51,890 nucleotides of DNA from Thiopontia sp964551545 (GTDB lineage Bacteria; Pseudomonadota; Gammaproteobacteria; GCF-002020875). Position numbers and translations under genes: made by a program. The notes under the pieces are model-generated. The model was not told the origin of the DNA and searched no databases. It saw only the letters and a list, made by a program, of their open reading frames with translations. How positions within the stretch are numbered: position 1 is the first letter of the stretch; every line of letters begins with the position of its first letter. Location of the stretch: assembly GCA_964551545.1 (NCBI GenBank), contig CAZKCT010000009.1:1-51890 (forward strand), in the 5' to 3' direction. This document shows, in pieces, positions 17,789 to 25,695 of this stretch.

Positions 17789-18907
17789 ATGAAACCAATG
17801 TTCAGAATCATCACAACCACTACCGCCCTACTTGCAGCACTCTCTCTGACTGGCTGTAACGAAGGTAGCAATACGCAACAAGGCGCATCCGCCCCTGCAG
17901 CAGCAAAAGAGAGCTATACCCTGAGACTGGCCCATACCTGGCCAACCAACTTCCCCGTCTTTGGTGATGCTATCCACAACATGGCCAAGATGGCGAACAA
18001 GATGTCCGATGGCCGCATCAACATTACAATCGACTCCAAGAACAAACACAAGGCCCCACTCGGCATCTTCGACATGGTCAAGTCGGGCCAGTATGACATG
18101 GGCCACTCTGCCTCTTACTATTGGAAAGGCAAAGTCCCCAACACTCTCTTCTTCACCACCATGCCGTTCGGTATGACGGCACCTGAGCAGTATGCATGGC
18201 GCTACTATGGCGGCGGCCAAGAGCTGGCGGAGAAAGTGTATACACCGCATAACCTCATCACCTTCCCTGGCGGCAACACCGGCAACCAGATGGGCGGCTG
18301 GTTCCAGAAGGAGATCAACTCCATTGATGATCTACAGGGCCTAAAGATGCGTATCCCAGGATTCGCGGGTGAAGTGCTGGCAAAAGTTGGCGCAAAGCCC
18401 ACCAATATTCCAGCCGGTGAGCTCTATACCGCACTAGAACGCGGCACCATCGATGCTCTGGAGTGGGTTGGCCCATCACTGGATCTGCGTATGGGCTTCC
18501 ACAAGATTGCCCCCTACTACTACACCGGCTGGCATGAGCCCGGTACCGAGCTGCAGTTCCTGATCAACAAGGAGAAGTGGAATAGCTTCCCTGCGGACAT
18601 TCAGGAGATTCTCCGTGTCGCCATGCGGACGGCGGCCTACGACATGTATGCCCACTCCTACCATGAGAGCGCCAACAACTGGGCATCGATCAAATCTGAG
18701 TACCCCAACATTCAGGTTAAATCGTTCCCAACGGAGGTCCTGCAGGCGATGAAGGTGGCCAATGATGCGCTGATCACCGAACGTGCGGCATCCGATCCAC
18801 TAGCCAAGGAGATCATCGACTCACAAGCCGCCTATCTAAAGAAGGCCCGCGCCTGGAGCAAGATCTCGGATCAGAGTTACTTCAAGACCATGGAAGCACT
18901 CAAATAA
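17789..18907 (+). CDS. dctP: TRAP transporter solute-binding protein, DctP family (lipoprotein)
   Basis: This periplasmic receptor binds an organic acid and hands it to the DctQM permease. The 372-residue precursor has a lipobox LSLTGC with the lipidated cysteine C23, followed by a low-complexity linker and the DctP fold (YTLRLAHTWPT...). The segment RGTIDALEWVGPSLD resembles the ligand site of TakP-type receptors for 2-oxo acids, where the carboxylate binds through a conserved Arg and the Glu/Trp region. The ATG at 17789 is preferred over a TTG at 17780 because AAGGA at 17774 is correctly spaced only for the ATG. A strong terminator separates it from dctQ, so receptor and permease can be made in different amounts. 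Confidence 0.9.
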   Translation: MKPMFRIITTTTALLAALSLTGCNEGSNTQQGASAPAAAKESYTLRLAHTWPTNFPVFGDAIHNMAKMANKMSDGRINITIDSKNKHKAPLGIFDMVKSGQYDMGHSASYYWKGKVPNTLFFTTMPFGMTAPEQYAWRYYGGGQELAEKVYTPHNLITFPGGNTGNQMGGWFQKEINSIDDLQGLKMRIPGFAGEVLAKVGAKPTNIPAGELYTALERGTIDALEWVGPSLDLRMGFHKIAPYYYTGWHEPGTELQFLINKEKWNSFPADIQEILRVAMRTAAYDMYAHSYHESANNWASIKSEYPNIQVKSFPTEVLQAMKVANDALITERAASDPLAKEIIDSQAAYLKKARAWSKISDQSYFKTMEALK

Positions 18908-18930
18908 CAGAGACTCATCACTTTGAGACA

Positions 18931-18955
18931 AAAGGGGCCGCAAGGCCCCTTTTTT
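18931..18955. terminator. Intrinsic terminator between dctP and dctQ
   Basis: GGGGCC pairs with GGCCCC around a GCAA tetraloop; flanking A and T runs extend the helix to AAAGGGGCC/GGCCCCTTT and supply a T6 tail on the plus strand and T4 on the minus strand. It lies 24 bases after the dctP stop. Confidence 0.9.
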
Positions 18956-19016
18956 GTACCCCAAAGAGGCTCCCTAGTTAGCATGATCACCAGGGCGAGC
19001 GCTGCCTCAACACGGG

Positions 19017-19022
19017 TATAAT
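19017..19022 (+). promoter_or_regulatory. Consensus -10 element 6 bases before dctQ
   Basis: A perfect TATAAT ends 6 bases before the dctQ ATG at 19029. The seventh base after the hexamer is the A of the ATG itself, and no Shine-Dalgarno sequence precedes it. No good -35 hexamer is present at 16-18 bases (GGCGAG region). Confidence 0.45.
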
Positions 19023-19028
19023 GGCCGG

Positions 19029-19526
19029 ATGAACCTGGAACAGACCATCCACCGCATCACTCAGGGGGTGGGAAAGCTCTCCGCTATTTTACTGCTACTA
19101 CTGCTACTCAACGTCTTCTATGACGTGATCATGCGTTACCTCTTCAATGATGTCTCCATCGGCATGCAGGAGTTGGAATGGCATCTCTATGCGACCGTTT
19201 TTCTGCTTGGCATCTCCTATACCCTGTCACAGGATGGCCATGTGCGAGTTGACCTGATCTATAACCAACTCTCACCCCGGCGGCAGGCGATGGTTGATAT
19301 TGGTGGCACACTGCTGCTATTGATCCCTTTTGCGCTCCTGATCAGCTGGTATGGCATCGGCTTTGTGGCAGATAGCTATCAGCTGGGCGAGGGGAGTGGC
19401 GACCCGGGTGGCCTCCCTCACCGATGGATCATCAAGTCGATGATCCCGCTCGCCTTTATCCTGCTGATCATCAGCAGTATCGGCTTTATGCTGCGGGCAT
19501 GGCGGCGGATGGAGGAGGCATCATGA
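19029..19526 (+). CDS. dctQ: TRAP transporter small permease subunit, DctQ family
   Basis: DctQ is the four-helix membrane subunit that couples the receptor to the large permease. The 165-residue protein has four hydrophobic segments (about 17-38, 50-70, 90-112, 137-157) and the conserved MRYLF and QELEWHLYATVFLLG region near the second helix. It shares a 4-base ATGA overlap with dctM. Its start has no ribosome site and lies directly behind a TATAAT hexamer, so a leaderless message is likely if the permease genes have their own promoter. Confidence 0.9.
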   Translation: MNLEQTIHRITQGVGKLSAILLLLLLLNVFYDVIMRYLFNDVSIGMQELEWHLYATVFLLGISYTLSQDGHVRVDLIYNQLSPRRQAMVDIGGTLLLLIPFALLISWYGIGFVADSYQLGEGSGDPGGLPHRWIIKSMIPLAFILLIISSIGFMLRAWRRMEEAS

Positions 19527-20812
19527 TCGGCATCCTGATGTTTGTTTTTGCTCTGTTGTTGCTGCTGTTTGGCTTTCCTGTCGCCTTCACCTTCGGCGGC
19601 ATCGCGCTGATCTTTGGCGTCCTTTCGGAGGGGGTACAGATCTTCGCCTTTATGCCCTATCGTATTCAATCGATCATGGAGAACTCAGTATTGATGGCGG
19701 TACCACTCTTCATTTTCATGGGAATCATGCTACAGAAGACCGAGCTGGCAGAGCAGCTACTGGAGTCGATGGGTAAGCTCTTCGGCAAACTTTCAGGCGG
19801 GTTGGCAATCTCAACCATCCTGGTTGGCACGCTGCTTGCCGCCTCAACCGGCGTGGTGGGGGCCAGCGTAGTGGCCATGGGCGTCATCTCACTGCCGGTA
19901 ATGCTGAAGTACAAATACAATCGCCCTCTGAGTTGTGGCGTGATCTGCGCCTCGGGAACGCTAGGTCAGATCATCCCGCCATCGATCATTCTCATTATTC
20001 TCGGAGACGTGATGGGACTGCCTGTCGGTGATCTGTTCAAGGCAGCAGTCATTCCAGGACTGATACTGGTCAGTCTCTATATTCTCTATGTACTGATCTA
20101 TACCCACATGGTCGAGGGGAGTGCTCCCCCGATTCCATTTGAAGACGATGGCACAACTCGCAGACAGCAGTATTTCGATGCGCTGAAAGCGATTGTGCCG
20201 CCGATGGTGCTGATTATTGTGGTATTGGGGTCGATCTTCTCCGGTATCGCCACCCCGACCGAGTCCTCTGCGGTGGGTGGCATTGGTGCCATTCTGCTGT
20301 CGATGTTCTACCGTAAGTTCTCTTTCAGGGCACTGCTCGATAGTGCCGAGGAGACGGTCAAGATCACCGCCATGGTCTTCGCCATTCTGGTCGGTGCGAC
20401 CGCCTTCTCGATGGCCTTTACCTACACTGGTGGCGACCGCATTGTGGAGGAGTATCTGCTGCAGCTGCCGGGCGAAAAGTGGGGCTTCCTGGTCTTCTCG
20501 ATGCTGTTCATTCTGCTGCTTGGCTTCTTTATCGACTTTGTAGAGATCGCCTTTATTGTGGTGCCGATCTTGATGCCGATTGCAGAGGTTTTGGGCATTC
20601 CGATGCTCTGGTATGCCATCCTGATTGCGATGAATCTGCAGACCTCTTTTCTCACCCCGCCCTTTGGGTTCAGCCTCTTCTACCTGAAAGGGGTGGCTCC
20701 ACCCGAGGTGAAGACAACTGAGATCTATCGTGGCGTGACGCCCTTTATTCTGATCCAGATCTCAGTACTGGGCTCCATTCTCGCCTTCCCCGGATTTTAT
20801 GGATTGAGCTAA
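19523..20812 (+). CDS. dctM: TRAP transporter large permease subunit, DctM family
   Basis: DctM forms the sodium-driven transport path of the TRAP system. The 429-residue protein has about twelve hydrophobic segments and DctM landmarks: FGFPVAFTFGG at the start, GVVGASVVAMGVISLPVMLK, CASGTLGQIIPPSI, and GIATPTESSAVG. The ATG at 19523 is chosen because GGAGGAGG lies just upstream and the ATG overlaps the dctQ stop. The frame is open further back to 19424 but that part shadows dctQ. With dctP it makes a complete TRAP transporter, probably for a 2-oxo acid or C4-dicarboxylate. Confidence 0.93.
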   Translation: MIGILMFVFALLLLLFGFPVAFTFGGIALIFGVLSEGVQIFAFMPYRIQSIMENSVLMAVPLFIFMGIMLQKTELAEQLLESMGKLFGKLSGGLAISTILVGTLLAASTGVVGASVVAMGVISLPVMLKYKYNRPLSCGVICASGTLGQIIPPSIILIILGDVMGLPVGDLFKAAVIPGLILVSLYILYVLIYTHMVEGSAPPIPFEDDGTTRRQQYFDALKAIVPPMVLIIVVLGSIFSGIATPTESSAVGGIGAILLSMFYRKFSFRALLDSAEETVKITAMVFAILVGATAFSMAFTYTGGDRIVEEYLLQLPGEKWGFLVFSMLFILLLGFFIDFVEIAFIVVPILMPIAEVLGIPMLWYAILIAMNLQTSFLTPPFGFSLFYLKGVAPPEVKTTEIYRGVTPFILIQISVLGSILAFPGFYGLS

Positions 20813-20818
20813 CGCGGA

Positions 20819-21796
20819 TCAGACCGATTCAACCGGGCGCCCCTCTTCGCGCCACTGCTTCATTCCACCGGAGACCACCTCAACCTGAGTGAAGCCTTCA
20901 CGAGCCAGCAATCGTGCTGCCTTGGCTGAACGACGATCAGTGGTACAGATGATGGCAATGGGCTGCTCACGGTACTCTGCCAGCTCTGAAAGGCGAGAGG
21001 AGAGCGCCTCGACAGGAAGATTGAACGCCGAGATGATGTGACCCAACTCCCCATCAAAGTCGGCCACCGTACGCACATCAAGCAATACCCCAGCCTCATC
21101 ACCATCCAGCCGCTGTTGCAATTGATCAATATCGATCCGATCCAGGTGGCGGATACGCTGTATCAACCGAGGCAGAAAGGCGACCACTGCCAACAGTGCC
21201 AGCGCCATCATCCCTTTCTGAACTATATCGTCCCCACCTGTCGCAGCCTCTCGGCCCGCATACCCCAAGTAGGTGTAGGCAATTGCACCGGGGATCATGA
21301 AGATCCAGGTTGCCAGTAGATAGTGAAGGAATCGGATTCGGGTCAGCCCAAGCGCATAATTGAGCAGATTAAAGGGGAACAGTGGGACCAGCCGCACAAA
21401 GGCAACAAAACGCCACCCTTCCGAGGCCACGCCATCCATCAACCGCTGCAGGCGGTGATCCGCTTTTCTCTCGACCCATCCAGAAGCGATGGTACGGGCC
21501 AGCAGAAAGGCAATTCCAGCACCGATGGTGGCCCCAGTGAGATTATAGAGGCTACCCCAAACCGGGCCAAACAGCACACCACCCAGCAAGGTAAGAATCG
21601 ATCCGGGGAAAAAGAGTGGCGTCGCAATCGCATAGATCACGATAAATACAACAGGTGCAGCAGCGCCCAACTGTTCCAACCAGATCTGCGCACGCGCCAG
21701 ATCAATCTGATCCCGGTTGAGGAGCACCACGCTAATACCGGCAAGCAGCGCCGTCGCCAGCACGACCCGTCCCCACTTCTGAAGTGAACTACTCAC
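20819..21796 (-). CDS. TVP38/TMEM64 (DedA-like VTT) membrane protein fused to a rhodanese domain
   Basis: The 325-residue protein joins two known domains. Residues 10-215 form a VTT/SNARE-associated-type membrane domain with several helices and the family segments PLFFPGSILTLLGGVLFG and FRFVAFVRLVPLFPFNLLNYALGLT-like motif near 129-152. Residues 225-325 form a cytoplasmic rhodanese domain with LLDVRTVADFDGELGHI and the active-site loop IICTTDRRSAKAA, in which C284 is the sulfur-carrying cysteine. VTT proteins scramble lipids or move small solutes; the intact rhodanese cysteine suggests sulfur handling or sensing. Its start overlaps the following (upstream on this strand) hydroxylase stop by 8 bases, so the pair is co-translated. 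Confidence 0.87.
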   Translation of the reverse strand: MSSSLQKWGRVVLATALLAGISVVLLNRDQIDLARAQIWLEQLGAAAPVVFIVIYAIATPLFFPGSILTLLGGVLFGPVWGSLYNLTGATIGAGIAFLLARTIASGWVERKADHRLQRLMDGVASEGWRFVAFVRLVPLFPFNLLNYALGLTRIRFLHYLLATWIFMIPGAIAYTYLGYAGREAATGGDDIVQKGMMALALLAVVAFLPRLIQRIRHLDRIDIDQLQQRLDGDEAGVLLDVRTVADFDGELGHIISAFNLPVEALSSRLSELAEYREQPIAIICTTDRRSAKAARLLAREGFTQVEVVSGGMKQWREEGRPVESV

Positions 21797-22649
21797 CCTT
21801 CTTGCTCCAGCTGCGGCGGTTGATCACATAATGATGGATGGTCCCTTTAAAAGGGAGCGTCAACATCCCCGGCAGCCGATTCACCTCTACAGGATCACGA
21901 TACCCCTCGATGCCAATCTCCATCGCCTCATGCCCTTTCCTGGGTTGTGCGATATAGGTCCCCATCATCCGATCCCAGATCGATAGATTGAAGCCGAAAT
22001 TGGAGTTAGCCTCATCCTCTTCCGTAGAGTGGTGGACCCGGTGCATATCAGGGGTCACAAAGAGTATCCGCAACAGACGATCCACCGACACTGGCAGACG
22101 AATATTTCCATGATTGAACATCGCCATCGCATTGAGGACCACTTCAAAGATTACCACTGCAACCACAGGCGGCCCCAGTACCAGCAAGGTGGCAAACTTG
22201 ATCAACATCGAGATCACAATCTCAATGGGGTGGAAGCGCGCCCCGGTGGTAACGTCATACTCTAGATCGGCATGGTGAACCCGGTGCAGCCGCCACAGCA
22301 CCGGCACGGCATGAACCAACACATGCTGCAGCCAGATGACAAAATCCATCGCCACCACAGCGACCACCACTTCGAGTGCAAAAGGCCAATCGAGATGATT
22401 GAGAATACCCCAATTCTGCTCTACCCCCATTGCGGCCAGCCCCACTGCGGCAATGGGAAAGAGCAGCCGCAGAATAGCGGTGTTGAGAAAGACGATCCCT
22501 AGATTATTGCTCCAACGCAGCAACCGGGTCAGTACCCGCTTACGGCGCGGCATCACCGCTTCCCACAGCGCAATCAGCGCAAAAACACCGAGAAAAAAGC
22601 CCAACCGAATGGCGGGCTCATTGGCCAATACCCACTGTTCAAATTCCAT
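21789..22649 (-). CDS. Fatty acid hydroxylase / sterol desaturase family membrane protein
   Basis: This 286-residue integral membrane protein belongs to the di-iron hydroxylase superfamily. It has about four to five hydrophobic segments and the histidine clusters HVLVH, HRVHH and a second HRVHHS, with further H residues between, which ligate the iron pair. Bacterial members hydroxylate lipids such as ornithine lipids, carotenoids or hopanoids; the substrate cannot be told here. An AAGGGA ribosome site lies before the ATG. The stop overlaps the start of the TVP38-rhodanese gene, suggesting a two-gene membrane operon. The 183 bases upstream hold no gene I can support. Confidence 0.85.
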   Translation of the reverse strand: MEFEQWVLANEPAIRLGFFLGVFALIALWEAVMPRRKRVLTRLLRWSNNLGIVFLNTAILRLLFPIAAVGLAAMGVEQNWGILNHLDWPFALEVVVAVVAMDFVIWLQHVLVHAVPVLWRLHRVHHADLEYDVTTGARFHPIEIVISMLIKFATLLVLGPPVVAVVIFEVVLNAMAMFNHGNIRLPVSVDRLLRILFVTPDMHRVHHSTEEDEANSNFGFNLSIWDRMMGTYIAQPRKGHEAMEIGIEGYRDPVEVNRLPGMLTLPFKGTIHHYVINRRSWSKKGE

Positions 22650-22832
22650 TACTATCCCTTTCAGATCATCTTCTACACTTAATTCAATACCACCACAAAT
22701 ATGCGCAAATCAGATGATATCTTTGTTCCCACCATCATCGCACCCCATCTTGGCTACCGTGTAATCGCTTACAAGAATGGAACCACGGAATTCTAGAGTA
22801 CTCAACTCATCAAGAGGGCACTCCAGAATCAC

Positions 22833-23075
22833 TCAGATGATGATTAGCAATACCAGATAAGGAACCACAAACAGCACGAAGATGGCCAGTTTATAGATCC
22901 CCATTCCGGCGTAATGGATTTGGTCAAAGCGCTCAGTCGGAATCTGGAACCAGCGGGTATGAATACGATAGACCCAGTCATGCAACCAGACAAACATCCC
23001 GAACCAGTAGAGCAGGATGCCAATATGGATAACGATGGACCAGCCCAGGAAGGCCTGCACCATTGCCAGTGTCAT
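22833..23075 (-). CDS. Small two-helix membrane protein (DUF6868-like)
   Basis: An 80-residue protein with two hydrophobic segments (about 5-30 and 57-80) and a polar, aromatic middle (HDWVYRIHTRWFQIPTERFDQIHY). This pattern resembles the DUF6868 group as I recall it; no function is known. It begins with a 4-base ATGA overlap with the preceding small membrane gene, so the two are co-translated. The conserved loop carries several H, W and R residues that could sit at the membrane surface or bind a partner. Confidence 0.7.
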   Translation of the reverse strand: MTLAMVQAFLGWSIVIHIGILLYWFGMFVWLHDWVYRIHTRWFQIPTERFDQIHYAGMGIYKLAIFVLFVVPYLVLLIII

Positions 23076-23341
23076 GACTCACTCCCTTTCCGCATCGGAA
23101 AGCGGACGGAAAACCAATTATAGAGCCAACCAAGCACCAGCCCTGCAATGGCTGCATCGATAAATCCCCAGATGCCGCCAATGACTCCACCCAATAGTCC
23201 GGGTCCATAGCCGATATAGAGGGATTCAAATAGGGTAACCCATGCGCCGCCATAGCCCAGTGGAGCAATCCAGCCAACCACCAACATGGCACCACCCCAG
23301 ATGATCCCCAACGAGAGTGCAAGTGCGCGAATGTTGATCAT
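23072..23341 (-). CDS. Small glycine-rich membrane protein (labelled holin-like in databases)
   Basis: An 89-residue protein with two to three hydrophobic segments rich in glycine (GPGLLGGVIGGIWGFIDAAIAG), ending in WLYNWFSVRF. Similar short proteins are often called bacteriophage holins, as I recall, but nothing phage-related lies near it and it sits in a two-gene operon with a DUF6868-like protein. A GAGGAG ribosome site precedes the ATG and a good promoter lies about 30 bases further up. Function unknown; a membrane-organising or stress role is only a guess. Confidence 0.7.
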   Translation of the reverse strand: MINIRALALSLGIIWGGAMLVVGWIAPLGYGGAWVTLFESLYIGYGPGLLGGVIGGIWGFIDAAIAGLVLGWLYNWFSVRFPMRKGSES

Positions 23342-23373
23342 GATGCCACTCCTCTTTTTTCTGTCCTAACCTG

Positions 23374-23401
23374 AATATAGGTCATACAGAAGGGAGATCA
23401 A
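23374..23401 (-). promoter_or_regulatory. Promoter of the small membrane protein pair
   Basis: Minus strand TTGATC (23401-23396) and TATATT (23379-23374) are 16 bases apart. The predicted start is near 23367, about 26 bases before the ATG at 23341. It lies right after the stop of the thioredoxin-like gene, separating the two units. Confidence 0.55.
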
Positions 23402-23405
23402 TAGC

Positions 23406-23741
23406 TCAGCCGTGCATGATCTCCCAGGGACGGCGAATCTCTTCAATCAACTCTGCGGGGCTGAAGTTTCGTGACTTGCGCACAAACTCTTTACCATCGA
23501 GAAAGAGGAGAATAGTAGGCACTGCAAAGACACTGTATTGCCCTGCAATTTCAGGTGTTTCAGTCGAATCGACATAATAGCGTTGAATTTCAGGGTAGTG
23601 CTGCTGAAACAGTTCAGTCAATTTTGGGCGTAACACCTTACAGACATTACACTGCGGTGTACTGAAGTAGAGCAACACACCAGCGTGCTCACTGAGTGCA
23701 GATTGAAGTGCCTCCAGGCTCTGGAGGGCCGGGTCACTCAC
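23406..23741 (-). CDS. Thioredoxin-like protein with CNVC active site
   Basis: A 111-residue thioredoxin-fold protein with the motif TPQCNVCKVL in place of the usual WCGPC, the cis-proline segment FAVPTILLFLDGKE, and a C-terminal helix. The two cysteines allow disulfide or thiol exchange, but the altered middle residues should change the redox potential. The GTG at 23741 forms a GTGA overlap with the ROK kinase stop and fits the operon; a longer start at 23783 would overlap the kinase by 46 bases. It is the last gene of cbiB-cobD-kinase-trx. There is no signal peptide, so it is cytosolic. Confidence 0.85.
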   Translation of the reverse strand: MSDPALQSLEALQSALSEHAGVLLYFSTPQCNVCKVLRPKLTELFQQHYPEIQRYYVDSTETPEIAGQYSVFAVPTILLFLDGKEFVRKSRNFSPAELIEEIRRPWEIMHG

Positions 23742-24676
23742 TGCCCGGACTCTCCCCAGATCTCTTGATTGGACCAGAGCCATGCGGCGCCACGAACGCC
23801 ACTAGAGTCGCCATAACGCGCACGAACCAGCTGGGTCTGCACCTCATCGGAGAAGACGTATTCACCCCAGAGATTTCTGACATGTGGATAGAGACGATCG
23901 ATGTTGGAGACCCCGCCACCAAGCACAATCACTTTTGGATCAAGCAGATTAATCACAGTTGAAAGCCCTCGCGCCAATCGCTCTTCATACTGTGCCAAAA
24001 CCTCATCTGCATCCTGTTCTCCTTGTTGTGCCCGTCGTGCAATTTCCTCTGCCGGGATCTGGATACCACTGCGTCGATAATAACTCATCTGCAGCCCCGG
24101 TCCAGAGAGAAAAGTCTCGATACACCCCCTTTTTCCACAGTAACATTCTGGACCTGGGCACTCTTCATCACGCGGCCATGGCAGTGGATTATGACCCCAC
24201 TCTCCACCAATCGCATTGACACCCGTCACGACCTGTTGGTTGATGACAATCCCGCCTCCCACACCAGTCCCCAGGATCACTCCGAAGACGCTCTCGGCAC
24301 CAGCCGCAGCCCCATCGATTGCCTCAGAGAGGGCAAAACAGTTGGCATCATTGGCAAGGCGCACTGGACGCTGCAGGCACTCTTCCAGATCCCGGTTAAG
24401 CGGATGACCAATCAATGCTGTGGAGTTGGCATTTTTCACCAAACCCGTGGCTGGAGAGAGAGCGCCGGGCATCCCAATACCGATTGATCCATAGCGGCCA
24501 CTTTGCTGCTCGACTACCGCAACCAGCTGTGCAATCGCCTCCACTGTCCCTTGGTAGTCCCCCTGTGGGGTAGAAACCCGCTGGCGCAATAACTCCTGTC
24601 CAGACCGATCAATCACCATCGCCTCAATCTTGGTGCCCCCCAGATCAATCCCGATTCTGCAGTTGACCTCCTTCAT
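23738..24676 (-). CDS. ROK family kinase, Mak (fructokinase)-like, coupled to cobD
   Basis: The 312-residue protein has the ROK ATP motif IGIDLGGTKIEA at its start, the substrate-site region ANDANCFALSEA with the catalytic Asp, GTGVGGGIVI, the ROK zinc motif with GEWGHNP and CYCGKRGCIE, and a C-terminal GDSSGVRGAAWLW. It closely resembles E. coli Mak, which phosphorylates fructose. The ATG at 24676 shares one base with the cobD stop (TGATG), so translation is coupled to the threonine-phosphate decarboxylase. A sugar kinase is the safe reading. The context raises the question whether it supplies a phosphorylated substrate to cobalamin assembly. Confidence 0.88.
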   Translation of the reverse strand: MKEVNCRIGIDLGGTKIEAMVIDRSGQELLRQRVSTPQGDYQGTVEAIAQLVAVVEQQSGRYGSIGIGMPGALSPATGLVKNANSTALIGHPLNRDLEECLQRPVRLANDANCFALSEAIDGAAAGAESVFGVILGTGVGGGIVINQQVVTGVNAIGGEWGHNPLPWPRDEECPGPECYCGKRGCIETFLSGPGLQMSYYRRSGIQIPAEEIARRAQQGEQDADEVLAQYEERLARGLSTVINLLDPKVIVLGGGVSNIDRLYPHVRNLWGEYVFSDEVQTQLVRARYGDSSGVRGAAWLWSNQEIWGESGQ

Positions 24677-25695
24677 CAGGCCACTTCGCGTAGCGACGAA
24701 AGGGATTGCAACGCTTTCGAGAGCTGTTCCCACTCCCCTTCGCTTGCCGGAAGTCCCAAGCGAATGGCCTTGGGTTGATCAAACCGGCGAACCAGGATTC
24801 CTTGCTGGGCCAACTGATCAAATACCCCTTCGGCATCCGCCACCATCATCCACTGAAACAGCGCGGTACCACCTCCATGCGTGAGCCCAGCCGATACCAA
24901 TAGCTGACGTAGGCGCTCTGACTCTCGCGGAAGCTGATTCACCATCTGCTGCTGCCAAGAGCGATCTTGTAACGCATGACACGCCACCCACTGTGCAGGA
25001 TGACTCAATGACCAGGGGCCAAGCTGATGCTCAACCCGCTGTCTCAGCGACGCAGTTGCAAAGAGAAATCCGCAACGAATCCCGGCAAGACCGAAAAACT
25101 TCCCCAGTGAACGCAGTACCAGCAGCCCTGTTCTTGGCTCTTCCTGATGACAGAGACTCTGCTCTGACGTGACATCGATAAAGGCCTCATCGATCACCAG
25201 CCAGCCGCCTCGGTCGGCCAACTGCTGATGCCAATGCAGCAGTCGCTCTCTGGAGAATCGTTCTCCTGTCGGATTATTGGGATTCACCACCACCAGCACA
25301 TCCAGTGCTGGTAGCGCTAACTCAATCTCTTCCGATGCAAGCGCAACCACAGCGTGGCCTGCCCGCTCCCATCCAGATCGATGCTCCAAATAGGAGGGCG
25401 CAAGGATGCCGACTCGGCTCTGTGACCGTAACTGGGGCAGTAGCTGAATAGCCGCCTGCGTCCCAGCAATCGGCAACATCGCATCGCTTCCATAATAGTC
25501 TGCGGCTGCCTGCAGCAACTGTGGATCTTTCTCTGGCAGACGTTGCCAGACCGCTGGCGGGATATCAGGCACCGGCCAACCATGCGGGTTAATACCTGTA
25601 GAAAGGTCGACCATCTGATCTGGCGACACTCCATAACGGGTCGCCCAGTAGTCTCGTGCACCACCGTGCTGAGGCACCTCTAAGATCGTACTCAC
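24676..25695 (-). CDS. cobD: L-threonine-O-3-phosphate decarboxylase
   Basis: This PLP enzyme makes (R)-1-aminopropan-2-ol phosphate, the arm that links the corrin ring to the nucleotide loop. The 339-residue protein has the aminotransferase class I/II fold: the start HGGARDYWATRYG, DLSTGINPHGWP, the NPNNPTGE turn, and the PLP lysine in RSLGKFFGLAG. The GTG at 25695 gives a GTGA overlap with cbiB and has GGAG about 8 bases upstream; a longer frame to 25728 would overlap cbiB by 37 bases. Enterobacterial naming is used; the same protein is called CobC in Pseudomonas denitrificans. Confidence 0.9.
   Translation of the reverse strand: MSTILEVPQHGGARDYWATRYGVSPDQMVDLSTGINPHGWPVPDIPPAVWQRLPEKDPQLLQAAADYYGSDAMLPIAGTQAAIQLLPQLRSQSRVGILAPSYLEHRSGWERAGHAVVALASEEIELALPALDVLVVVNPNNPTGERFSRERLLHWHQQLADRGGWLVIDEAFIDVTSEQSLCHQEEPRTGLLVLRSLGKFFGLAGIRCGFLFATASLRQRVEHQLGPWSLSHPAQWVACHALQDRSWQQQMVNQLPRESERLRQLLVSAGLTHGGGTALFQWMMVADAEGVFDQLAQQGILVRRFDQPKAIRLGLPASEGEWEQLSKALQSLSSLREVA

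Noticed and set aside
22701..22796. 31-codon ATG frame on the plus strand upstream of the hydroxylase gene
   Set aside because: No ribosome site, no recognisable motif, and it runs against the hydroxylase control region. It could be a remnant, but nothing supports it as a gene.
23072..23341. Phage holin suggesting a prophage
   Set aside because: No other phage genes, integrase or att-like repeats are nearby; the gene is in a conserved-looking small membrane operon. The holin name is used only by similarity.
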